A stretch of DNA of 64,000 nt from positions 1,054,001 through 1,118,000 of the forward strand of contig NZ_VTOJ01000002.1 in NCBI RefSeq assembly GCF_009176545.1, written 5' to 3'. The notes beneath the pieces were generated by a model. That model was not told the origin of the DNA. It saw nothing but the letters and a program-made list of their open reading frames with translations, and ran no database searches. Position 1 is the stretch's first letter. Every line of letters begins with the position of its first letter. A program made the position numbers and the translations under genes. Below, piece after piece: positions 1 through 8,167 of this stretch. The stretch comes from Salinigranum salinum. Its GTDB lineage: Archaea; Halobacteriota; Halobacteria; Halobacteriales; Haloferacaceae.

Positions 1-1969
1 TGAACTGGATCCGGACGGTGATCTGCTCTCTCTGCCCGGGCTCAACTGTGATGAACGTCGTTTCACCAGCGCCGGTCACAGATGCCCCGTCGACGGACGC
101 GATCGACGCGCCCGTGTCGGGGAGGTCGAGCGCCATCTTCACGTCCATCGGGGTGTCGCGGACGAAGTTGCTCGCACGAAGCGTCACGACCGCGGTCTCG
201 CCCTCGGAGATGGTCGTCTTGGCCGACGTCAGCTCGAACCCGGCGCTCTGCTGGACAGTGACGACGGCGGTCTGTGTGGTCGCGACACCGTTCGCCGCGA
301 CGACGCGGGCACCGAGGGTGTGTCTGCCCGTGTCGTTGTAGGCGTGGACGGCCATCCTTCCCTCGCCGTCGTCGTACTCGCCGTCACCGTCGAAGTCCCA
401 CTCGACCGTCTCGACCGGCGTCGACGCCGACGCGTAGAACGTCGTGTCGAGGTCGTCTCGCGGGGTCTGCGGCTCCCACGAGAGGTTCACCGTCGCTGGC
501 TGCTTGGCGACGAGCGTCTCGGTGACGCTGTGGGTGTTCCCCGTCACGTCGGTGACGGTCAGGGTGACGTCGTACTCTCCCTGCGCTGGGACCGACGTGC
601 TGACGGTCTCGCCGTGAGCGACGGTTCCATCCGGAAGCGTCCAGGTGTAGTTCGTCAGTTCCCCGTCGGGGTCGACCGACTCGGCAGCGGAGAGCGTGAC
701 GGTCCGACCGGTAGGGACGGCCTCGCCGGCGTAATCGATGCTCGCCGTCGGTCGCTGGCTCACGCCGACCGTCTCCGTGCGCTCGCGCGTGACGTCGCCG
801 TTGTCGGTCACGACGAGGCGGACGTCGTAGCGTCCTGCCTCCTCGAATTCGTGCGTGTAGGTAGCGTCGTCGCCGTCGGCGTAACTGTCGGTGCCGACGT
901 ACCAGTCGTAGTCGACGATCCGCCCGTCGGGATCCTCGCTCGCGCTGGCGTCGAACGTCACGTCGAGACCGTTTGATGAACTCCGCACGTCGAACCGTGG
1001 CACGGGTGGCGCGTTGGTGACGTTCACTTGCCTGGTCATCTCGGCCGTCTCGTCGCCGTTGTCGGTCACGACGAGACGGACCTGATAGACGCCGGCAGTG
1101 TCGAATTCGTGACTGAACGACACGTCGTCGCCATCAGCGTAGCTTCCGCTCCCGACGTACCAGTCGTAGTCGACGATCTCCCCGTCGGCGTCGTCACTCG
1201 CGCTGGCGTCGAACGTGACCGTCTCGTCGGGGCTCGGAGTCTCCGGACTGTACTCGAAGGTCGCGGACGGAGCCGCATTCTCGACCGTAATCGTCTTTGT
1301 GATACGGTCGGTCTCCTCACCGTTGTCTTCGACTTCGAGCGTAACCTGGTAAGTTCCGGCCGTCTCGAACGAGGTCTCGAAGTGCTCGCCGTCACCGTCC
1401 GAGTAACTTCCGCTCCCGACGTACCAGTCGTAGTCGACGATTCGACCATCTGTGTCGGCCGAATCGGCAGCGGTGAACCGAATTGTCTCGTCAGGCGTGG
1501 GGTTCGACGGCGTGTAGCTCAGTCGCGCCTCGGGAGCAGCGTTTTTGACGGGCACAGTCCGTTCGTAGTGGTCGACGCTCCCGTTGTCGTCCTCGACAGT
1601 GAGGCCGATGGTGTACGCTCCGGCCGTCTCGAACGCGTGTGTGAACGTCTCGCCATCACCATCGGGATAGCTTCCGCCACCCACATACCACTCGTAGTCG
1701 ACGATCCGTCCGTCGGCGTCACTGCTCGCGCTGGCATCGAAGGTGACCGTGTCGTCGGGGTTCGGCGTCGACGGACTGTACTCGAAGGTGGCGGTCGGAG
1801 ATTCGTTCGCCACCACGGGACTCGGCAGCGCCGCGGCGAGGACGAGCAGCGCGAAGACGACTGTCGCCACGCGTGTCCAGGCACGGGCGCGAACGAGACG
1901 ATTCAGGAGCTCGGCAGCGTGTCCAGTTCGAGACACCGTCGACGGTTCTTTGGCGGACCTGGTGGGCAT
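1..1969 (-). CDS. Secreted PKD-repeat surface protein, C-terminus cut by window edge
   Basis: This open frame runs from an ATG at 1969 off the left edge (656 codons visible). The N-terminus carries a signal peptide: a basic stretch, then a hydrophobic run near residues 35-52 and an AxA-like site before residue 54. About six consecutive PKD-type beta-sandwich modules of roughly 85 residues follow, each with the hallmark D-G-x-I-V-D-Y-D-W-Y-V and a later TAGxYxVxLxVxD strand. After about residue 570 the sequence changes to a BatA/CARDB-like beta domain and continues past base 1. PKD modules typically mediate protein or polysaccharide contacts on the archaeal cell surface; no enzymatic domain is visible here, although one could lie outside the window. 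The gene is divergent from the next secreted protein. The product is confidently extracellular, but its role is unknown. Confidence 0.85.
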   Translation of the reverse strand, partial: MPTRSAKEPSTVSRTGHAAELLNRLVRARAWTRVATVVFALLVLAAALPSPVVANESPTATFEYSPSTPNPDDTVTFDASASSDADGRIVDYEWYVGGGSYPDGDGETFTHAFETAGAYTIGLTVEDDNGSVDHYERTVPVKNAAPEARLSYTPSNPTPDETIRFTAADSADTDGRIVDYDWYVGSGSYSDGDGEHFETSFETAGTYQVTLEVEDNGEETDRITKTITVENAAPSATFEYSPETPSPDETVTFDASASDDADGEIVDYDWYVGSGSYADGDDVSFSHEFDTAGVYQVRLVVTDNGDETAEMTRQVNVTNAPPVPRFDVRSSSNGLDVTFDASASEDPDGRIVDYDWYVGTDSYADGDDATYTHEFEEAGRYDVRLVVTDNGDVTRERTETVGVSQRPTASIDYAGEAVPTGRTVTLSAAESVDPDGELTNYTWTLPDGTVAHGETVSTSVPAQGEYDVTLTVTDVTGNTHSVTETLVAKQPATVNLSWEPQTPRDDLDTTFYASASTPVETVEWDFDGDGEYDDGEGRMAVHAYNDTGRHTLGARVVAANGVATTQTAVVTVQQSAGFELTSAKTTISEGETAVVTLRASNFVRDTPMDVKMALDLPDTGASIASVDGASVTGAGETTFITVEPGQREQITVRIQF

Positions 1970-2151
1970 ACACGTGATTCAACAGCGTCTCTCACCGAGG
2001 GTTCTCGCTCAGTACCACGCCGACGGTGCGTTCAGTCCGGACAGTAAGCCCGTGCGGTGACTGTCGTCACTCTCCTGAGGTGGGAGACGGTCGGACGGGT
2101 ACGTGAGATGTCGCTAATGCTCGATCAACCCTCGTTCGAACTGCAGCACCC

Positions 2152-2985
2152 ATGACGACCACAAACACGATGGCGACGCTGCTGACGGCCGTCGTCCTGG
2201 TCGGTGCGATTGTCGCACCGGTCGCAGCGACGACCGCACAGGCAGCCAGCCAGACGACCACGACCGCCGACAAGACTGCGCCGCTCACGGGAGCGGCTGG
2301 AACGGCAGACGCGAACGCGACGTCGACGCCAGCTCCGACGACGACGGAGACAGTGACCGAGTCGAGCACTGAAACGACGTCCGCTCAGACGGACACAGCA
2401 ACCGAGACGTCGACGCCGGAGCCGGCGTCCGAGACGACGGCCACGACGTGTGACGTCAGCGCGGACGAGACCCTGCTCTCGCAGAACCGCCTGTACGCGC
2501 CCGAGACCACCATCGAGACGGACTCGCCGGGGCAGATCGCCGGCGGCTTCCAGGCGGCACCCCACGTCGACTGTCCCATCGTCGTGCGTATCACGATGTC
2601 CGTCCCCTCGGGGATGGAGGTCACCGGCTCGTCTGACGTGCTCTCCGGTGGCGCCGGCATGGTGTCGGGGAGCTTCGTCGTCGACGACGCGACCGGCATC
2701 GAGGACATCCGCGCGACCGTCTACGGGACGTCGACCGGCGACCACACCGTGACGGCGGACATCGAGTACTGGCCGCAGGGCCACGAGGAGCTCGCGCAGA
2801 GCCTCGACGGCCTGCGCTTCACCTTCCAGGTGGAGTCGCCCTCCGAGGACATGCCGACAGAGAGCGACTCCCCGAGCGAGGAGGGTGAGACGACCAGCGC
2901 GCTCGGTGACGTGCCCTTCAGCTGGGCCGTCACGGGTGGGCTGATGGCACTGCTGTTCGTCGCCATCAGCCTGCGGCGGCCGTAG
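2152..2985 (+). CDS. Secreted/anchored Thr-rich protein of unknown function
   Basis: The 277-residue product starts with a Sec-type signal peptide (hydrophobic residues about 8-26, AxA near 29-31). A Thr/Ser/Glu-rich low-complexity linker to about residue 98 follows, then a compact domain (about 100-235) with two cysteines, C100 and C141, that could pair. After an acidic linker a single hydrophobic helix (about 256-274) ends in Arg-Arg-Pro, a classic stop-transfer signal. The layout therefore is an extracellular domain on a glycosylatable stalk held by a C-terminal membrane anchor. The anchor lacks a PGF motif, so archaeosortase processing is not supported. It is divergent from the PKD protein, and both may be surface components. 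No enzymatic motif is recognised. Confidence 0.8.
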   Translation: MTTTNTMATLLTAVVLVGAIVAPVAATTAQAASQTTTTADKTAPLTGAAGTADANATSTPAPTTTETVTESSTETTSAQTDTATETSTPEPASETTATTCDVSADETLLSQNRLYAPETTIETDSPGQIAGGFQAAPHVDCPIVVRITMSVPSGMEVTGSSDVLSGGAGMVSGSFVVDDATGIEDIRATVYGTSTGDHTVTADIEYWPQGHEELAQSLDGLRFTFQVESPSEDMPTESDSPSEEGETTSALGDVPFSWAVTGGLMALLFVAISLRRP

Positions 2986-3144
2986 GACGGATTCTTTTTC
3001 GGCTCGGTGTGACCCAGCTCGAGTTCTGCCAACGTTGCCCCCGATTCTCCACTTTGAGGACCGACGCTAAACGGTTACATACACGAGTGGCAGAGTTCCT
3101 CGACAGAACGAATCTGTGCCGGGAGAGGGAACGGAGAAACATCA

Positions 3145-3939
3145 ATGAACCACGACGGAATCGCGGGACTGGTATCCGACTGCATCGACTCCGAGCGGAT
3201 CGTCTCGACCCGGCCGAAGAACGGCGGGTTCGTCCGCGTGACGAACTTCCCCTGGAAAAGCCCACCGTGGTTTCCTGAGCACGACCACCACGACGAGGAA
3301 TGGCTCGAGATTCCCTATGGAGCGTTTCACGAGGTGTCTCTCTGGGATCACAGGACGTCGGTTCGCACCGCCTACGGGGCGTCGCGAGGGGCACACCGAG
3401 CGTGTGAATTCACGTGCGAGGTGGCCGCCGAACACGACCTCCCGATCTGGGATACGATCAGGCGACACCGCCCTGATGTCGTCGTCGGTCCGCGACGGGA
3501 CGACCCAGCAGACGCGAGTGGTGACGAAGTCGGAAACGCGGTCGAGATCGAGCCCGACGTATTTTGTACGCTTGAGGGCGACAACAGTCGCCTCGTCGTC
3601 GAGCGCAACTCGCCACGGAGTCCAGAGATGCGGTGGCTCACGTTGCACGTGCCGACCCAGGTCGCCGCGACCGGAGAGACTCGAGACGACGCGCTTGATG
3701 AACTCGACGCGCGCGTCGAGCGGTTCACCAGCCGTCCACACAACGACGGGGTCACCACGGCAGAAGATATTCTCGGAGGCGCTCCGCGTCTCGATCACAC
3801 CCGAATCGGGGTCGAACAGGTTCGCGAGTCGGCGGACGCAGGGCGTTCGCTCCCCGAGATTGCGGCCAGCTTCGAGCAAGAGCTGTCGATTCCCGAGGTC
3901 GAACAGGCCCTGGACTGGGCCGATGAAAACCGGTCCTAA
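3145..3939 (+). CDS. Fusion with HicB-like and C-terminal DUF433-like domains
   Basis: This 264-residue protein has no overall family that I recognise, but two regions look familiar. Residues about 139-195 resemble a HicB-type fold (a strand ending LTLHVPTQVAATGETRDDAL followed by a helix). Residues about 208-262 match the DUF433 antitoxin-like pattern: DILGGAPRLDHTRIGV, then a helix with GRSLPEIAASF and a final EVEQALDWADE helix. DUF433 proteins are small wHTH-like partners often found in toxin-antitoxin pairs. The N-terminal 110 residues (His/Trp-rich around 40-55) are unassigned. The next gene downstream on the same strand is a very large membrane protein 153 bases away. A role as a regulator or antitoxin is inferred and not shown. 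Confidence 0.65.
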   Translation: MNHDGIAGLVSDCIDSERIVSTRPKNGGFVRVTNFPWKSPPWFPEHDHHDEEWLEIPYGAFHEVSLWDHRTSVRTAYGASRGAHRACEFTCEVAAEHDLPIWDTIRRHRPDVVVGPRRDDPADASGDEVGNAVEIEPDVFCTLEGDNSRLVVERNSPRSPEMRWLTLHVPTQVAATGETRDDALDELDARVERFTSRPHNDGVTTAEDILGGAPRLDHTRIGVEQVRESADAGRSLPEIAASFEQELSIPEVEQALDWADENRS

Positions 3940-4060
3940 GTCGGCTCACTGGGGCTCAGGTATGAATTAACAGAGTCGAGACGGGAGTGTGGGCCGAAGA
4001 GGGGCGCACGAGTTCGACTGATTCTGGAGTATTATCTCGTTAGAGAACCAGAGGCGCCGA

Positions 4061-4068
4061 TATATATA
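4061..4068 (+). promoter_or_regulatory. TATA box for the solenoid-channel gene
   Basis: The AT-rich core TATATATA lies about 25-32 nt before the ATG at 4093, in otherwise GC-rich DNA. This is the spacing expected for an archaeal leaderless promoter, and it supports the chosen start. Confidence 0.6.
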
Positions 4069-4092
4069 CGAAGTTTTCCTGATTTCCGATAG

Positions 4093-7000
4093 ATGACGTC
4101 GCCGGTCGAGAGTCCACTGCAACCGGACGATACCGGTCGTCGGAAACTGGTCCCCTGTGAGTTCTATCTTGATCCCGAAGAACACGAATATATCTCGTTC
4201 GACGGCGATTACGAGCGGTTGCTGGAACCCTTTCCGGAACGTGTCGGCGACGATCGTAAGGTGTGGCGGTGCCGCCGACTGACGACGCCGAGCGACGACG
4301 GTCCGGCATTGTGTCCGTTTCACCAGGATCCTGAGGAGCGTGACTGTGACGACGAGATGCTCTCGCAGTTGTTTCTGGTGTTGGTACGCGACGAACGTTC
4401 GGAGTCGGAGCTGGTCACCGAGTACGTCGACACGTATGTCGACGGCAGTTTGTTTGAGAACGCTGAGGACTTTCTTCAAATTGAACCACGGCGTGATGAG
4501 GCGTCAGTTGAGGCTCGGCACGGTGATGCCGTTGCGCGGCGACGGAAGATGTTCTGTGGGGCGCAGTTCGGGAGATTCAATCTTACATATGAAGTGTTTG
4601 ACGCCCCAGACCGGTACCCAATTGACCTCCAGGGAGGGAGTGCGATCGAGATAGACTGGTCAAACGCAGTTGTCGGGTCAAAAATTCGAGCGAACGAGAT
4701 TTGCGTAACCTCTCATTGCAAAGATACATCAAAGTTGGATCTCTCAGGAGTCAGCATTGGTGGAGCGATCCTGCTTGACGGGGCGGATGTTGACGGAAGA
4801 GTAGCAATTAAAGAGGCAGATGTGAACGGGAGGGTCGCACTCAGGGAGGCAGATGTGAGTGGATGGGTCGTGCTCGACAGTGCGGATATAGACGGGCCCG
4901 TCTCGCTCGAAAATGTGGATGTGAAAGAGTACATCTGGCTCAATTTTGCGGATATAGCCGGGTCGGTATCTCTTTCCAATTCGAATGTTTACGAAGATGT
5001 CCGGTTTGAAACTACATATGTTGGAGGTCCAATCAAATTCAACAATGCAGAAGTGTATGGGGATATTCGACTTGACAGTGCTGATGTGAATGGGGGAATC
5101 TCGTTTTGGAATACAGATGTGTATGGAAACCTTCGTCTTGACAGTGCGAATGTGGTCATGTCGATCATGTTGGACAATGCGGATGTGTATGGGACTATCC
5201 GGCTCAACGGTGCGGATGTGGGGGGAAGCATTTCGCTCTGTAGTGTGGATGTGAACGGAGACCTTTTGCTAAAAAGTGTGGATGTGACCGGAAAAATCTC
5301 ATTCCACAAGACCGTTGTAACAGGGTTAGTCTCTCTCGCCAATGCAGACATCGATAAAGATCTCTCCATCGGAAGCACGTCGCGTTTTTATCGGGGTTTC
5401 TGTCTGCAAGAGACTGAAGTAGGAGATACCGTCCAGTTTTCACCAGACCTCGTTCGGAACTCAATCGACTGTACCGAACTGACCGCAGTGACTGTCAACT
5501 TCGCTCCAAATAGATTACTCGGCGCAATAGAATTTAGTGGCGTTCAGGCTGACACATTTGATTTTAACCCACCAGAAGCCCCTCACCCTGTGATTCGTGC
5601 AGTCAATTTTCGTGCCTGCGAGATTAACGAATTCTATCTCCCTGAGAATGAGCAATCTTTTGTCTACGATTTCAACGACGGATCGATAGTGCGCCTCGAT
5701 ACTGCCGATAAACTTCCCCCTGAACGACAGTCGATGTACGACCTCTTCCGCTTCGTCGAAACGGATTTCACCGACCTCGACTTCAGCCGGCACCGCGACG
5801 ACTTGTTTCGGAACGACTGGAATCTTCATGGCGTTGGTGAAAATCGTGAAGTCGACATTCATATCTCCCACCATTTTGACGATATTACAGATTATGTCCG
5901 GAATATAGTCTTCGAGTGGATGAAAAGCGGGGAATTGGCTCACGTGAAGCGTGTTGAGTATTCGACAGTCACTGCTGAGCCGACTCAGAGGCACGACGGT
6001 GCCTCCGCTGAGAGAGGCGCAACCAGTGAAATTTGCGGATGTACAACCGATACACGAGTATCTGTTGGAGTGGGCCCGAAGATAGGACCACGGGCCAGAG
6101 ACGGTCAGGTAGATTCGAGGTACGACACAAATCCGGTCAACAGTTCCAGCCCGGACCCGTGTATACTCCCTCAGTCTCCAAAGCGGGATATATATCTGTC
6201 AGCCCTGTCGATGGCCGTAGATGCATCTGGATCCGTTCAAGCAAGGATTAAATCACGGGTCGACGCTCTCGATTCTCGGATGCTTGCTGCACTCAATAAG
6301 ACTGATGGCGAAGTAGGAAACCGTCGTCTATCGATTTCAGACGAACAGGCCGCTCTGAGGAACGAACTCATCGATGTCCTGCTACGCTGGTCGCCGTCCA
6401 GACACCCTCAAAGCGGAACGGGGCAGGTCCCACAGTCAGTAGCAGACGAATTTAAAACGGAATTTGGTACGCCGTCGGTCGAACTTGCCAATGCTCTCAT
6501 CGACGAGCTTGAACAGAGAGGACCTGACTTTGCCACGCTCGTCAGAGAGGTCCGGATACCGCTCAAAGAACTCTGGACTCTTATCCGAGAGCCATCGGGA
6601 GAAAAGCAGGATACCGGCACATCTCCGGTACCTGGTCCCGATGGAATCGAGACAGCACTAACCGCTGACGCGCTCCACTACTACTGCCACTATCGGAACG
6701 CAAATGATGGTAAGGAGTGGTATCCACCCGAACAGTGGGCACGGGCGACACTCAGAGAGATTGAGACCGAGGCCGCACACCGGTGGGTCGAACAGTGGAT
6801 GAATCCCGACTGGGATGTCGATGACCACGAGGAACATCCGGCAGCAGAGCTGATCAGAGAGTGGGAGAAAGACATCGATACCTCCCCTACACGCGACCGA
6901 GACACTGAAGCCGACCGGATCATTCGCGAGTCAAAGACACTGTCAGCGCTCAAGCGAGTGTTCGGAGTTCGTTCGCCCATCGTGTCACAGCCGTACGAGG

Positions 7001-7995
7001 ACCGTCCGCGGACGATCTCTCTGAGTCAGCTCGAATCGACGTACGTGAAAGCGAAGACCGCTGCCGCGGAGATGGGCGAGAACGAAGCCGCGTCGGCCTT
7101 CTTCCGACGGGAACAGCGTTACATCCAACAGCAGAACCGCAGACACTTCCGAACCGAGGTCGCCATCACTTGGGGTTGGTACATCACTGAGATTTACGAG
7201 CATATTGAGGAGACACGGCACGATCTCCAGACCCATCTGTCGACGGTATCTGAACGGTCTATGACGACGTGGGAAGCGGTCCGTGCCAGAGGCCACCGGG
7301 TGAGTTCGGAACTCTACGAGTGGGTTCCGTTCGTTGTTTCGCGTGACGCCGACTCCGATTCGACTGGAGACGCGGACGAACCGGAGAACGACGCGATATT
7401 GGTCGAAGCTGATCCAGAGTCGAACGTCGATGAGACTGCCGAGGACAGCGAAGAGGGGAACCCAGACCAATCGACGGACGGTAGTGACAAAGAGACCAGC
7501 GCAACTAAACCAGAGTCGGCGAACGGCACAACCCCGAAACCGGAGCCGTCATCGTCGGATGACGACAGAGAGAAACCAAACCTCGGACAACTCGGCCGGT
7601 ACGGGTTCGAGTGCGTCGAGAACGCGACGCTCCGAATCCTGACCGGCTACGGGGAGTCTCCCGCGCGCGTCCTCGGCTGGTGGGTCGGCATCATCTTCCT
7701 GTGGACCGTCTTCTACTACGCCGTCTCGCTCGTCAAAATGGGTCCCGACGACCCGGGCGACATGTGGAATCTCCTCGTCGACCAGGGACTCGGGTTCGTC
7801 CTCCTGAGCATCGGGTCCTTCACGACAGTCATTCCCCCGAACCCACTGCTGCCGGTCGAGACGACGACGCCCCAGCAGTACGCATTCCTCCTCAACGACC
7901 CTGCCCTCACACTGCTGTCCGAAGTCGAGGGGCTCTTCGGCGTGTTGTTCATCTCGCTGTTCGTACTGACGCTGACGCGCTCGATCCAGCGATAG
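4093..7995 (+). CDS. Giant 11-residue-repeat solenoid protein with degenerate ion-channel domain
   Basis: The 1300-residue protein has four parts. Residues 1-215 form a cysteine-containing N-terminal region with no recognised family. Residues about 220-428 contain 19 tandem 11-residue repeats of the type A-D-V-x-G-x-I-x-L-x-S/N, which predict a right-handed beta-solenoid related to pentapeptide-repeat proteins. Residues about 960-1090 are helical and resemble the linker of pentapeptide-repeat channel proteins (LESTYVKAK, then FFRREQRY). A Ser/Asp/Glu-rich insert (about 1100-1165) precedes two membrane helices (about 1191-1213 and 1281-1297) flanking a pore-like re-entrant segment. In that segment, SFTTV at 1242-1246 is followed by IPPN where K+ channels carry G-Y-G-D. 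The architecture is that of an Ion_trans_2 pore on a solenoid scaffold, but the selectivity filter is missing, so ion selectivity is unclear. Codon and base use in the repeat part is AT-richer than in the neighbours, which suggests recent acquisition. Confidence 0.75.
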   Translation: MTSPVESPLQPDDTGRRKLVPCEFYLDPEEHEYISFDGDYERLLEPFPERVGDDRKVWRCRRLTTPSDDGPALCPFHQDPEERDCDDEMLSQLFLVLVRDERSESELVTEYVDTYVDGSLFENAEDFLQIEPRRDEASVEARHGDAVARRRKMFCGAQFGRFNLTYEVFDAPDRYPIDLQGGSAIEIDWSNAVVGSKIRANEICVTSHCKDTSKLDLSGVSIGGAILLDGADVDGRVAIKEADVNGRVALREADVSGWVVLDSADIDGPVSLENVDVKEYIWLNFADIAGSVSLSNSNVYEDVRFETTYVGGPIKFNNAEVYGDIRLDSADVNGGISFWNTDVYGNLRLDSANVVMSIMLDNADVYGTIRLNGADVGGSISLCSVDVNGDLLLKSVDVTGKISFHKTVVTGLVSLANADIDKDLSIGSTSRFYRGFCLQETEVGDTVQFSPDLVRNSIDCTELTAVTVNFAPNRLLGAIEFSGVQADTFDFNPPEAPHPVIRAVNFRACEINEFYLPENEQSFVYDFNDGSIVRLDTADKLPPERQSMYDLFRFVETDFTDLDFSRHRDDLFRNDWNLHGVGENREVDIHISHHFDDITDYVRNIVFEWMKSGELAHVKRVEYSTVTAEPTQRHDGASAERGATSEICGCTTDTRVSVGVGPKIGPRARDGQVDSRYDTNPVNSSSPDPCILPQSPKRDIYLSALSMAVDASGSVQARIKSRVDALDSRMLAALNKTDGEVGNRRLSISDEQAALRNELIDVLLRWSPSRHPQSGTGQVPQSVADEFKTEFGTPSVELANALIDELEQRGPDFATLVREVRIPLKELWTLIREPSGEKQDTGTSPVPGPDGIETALTADALHYYCHYRNANDGKEWYPPEQWARATLREIETEAAHRWVEQWMNPDWDVDDHEEHPAAELIREWEKDIDTSPTRDRDTEADRIIRESKTLSALKRVFGVRSPIVSQPYEDRPRTISLSQLESTYVKAKTAAAEMGENEAASAFFRREQRYIQQQNRRHFRTEVAITWGWYITEIYEHIEETRHDLQTHLSTVSERSMTTWEAVRARGHRVSSELYEWVPFVVSRDADSDSTGDADEPENDAILVEADPESNVDETAEDSEEGNPDQSTDGSDKETSATKPESANGTTPKPEPSSSDDDREKPNLGQLGRYGFECVENATLRILTGYGESPARVLGWWVGIIFLWTVFYYAVSLVKMGPDDPGDMWNLLVDQGLGFVLLSIGSFTTVIPPNPLLPVETTTPQQYAFLLNDPALTLLSEVEGLFGVLFISLFVLTLTRSIQR
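4750..5376 (+). repeat. 19 tandem 33-bp coding repeats (11-residue solenoid units)
   Basis: The units are exactly 33 bp long, in frame from about codon 220, and read A/V-D-V-x-G-x-I/V-x-L/F-x-S/N. Several neighbouring units are nearly identical at DNA level (for example around GCGGATGTGTATGGG), which suggests recent duplication. The stretch is clearly less GC-rich than flanking genes. Confidence 0.85.
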
Positions 7996-8167
7996 GTGGT
8001 TCTTCGACTCGTCGCCAAGGTCGGCCAATGCGTCGTTGTCCACCTTCACGAGCCGATAGTAACCGACGCTCCTGACTATCCGAACACTCCCGACGGTCTC
8101 GGCAGTACGTGAAAACTGCCCAACACCGGTCCGTCCCAACTCACGGTCGGGAACACTCCCGCGCATC

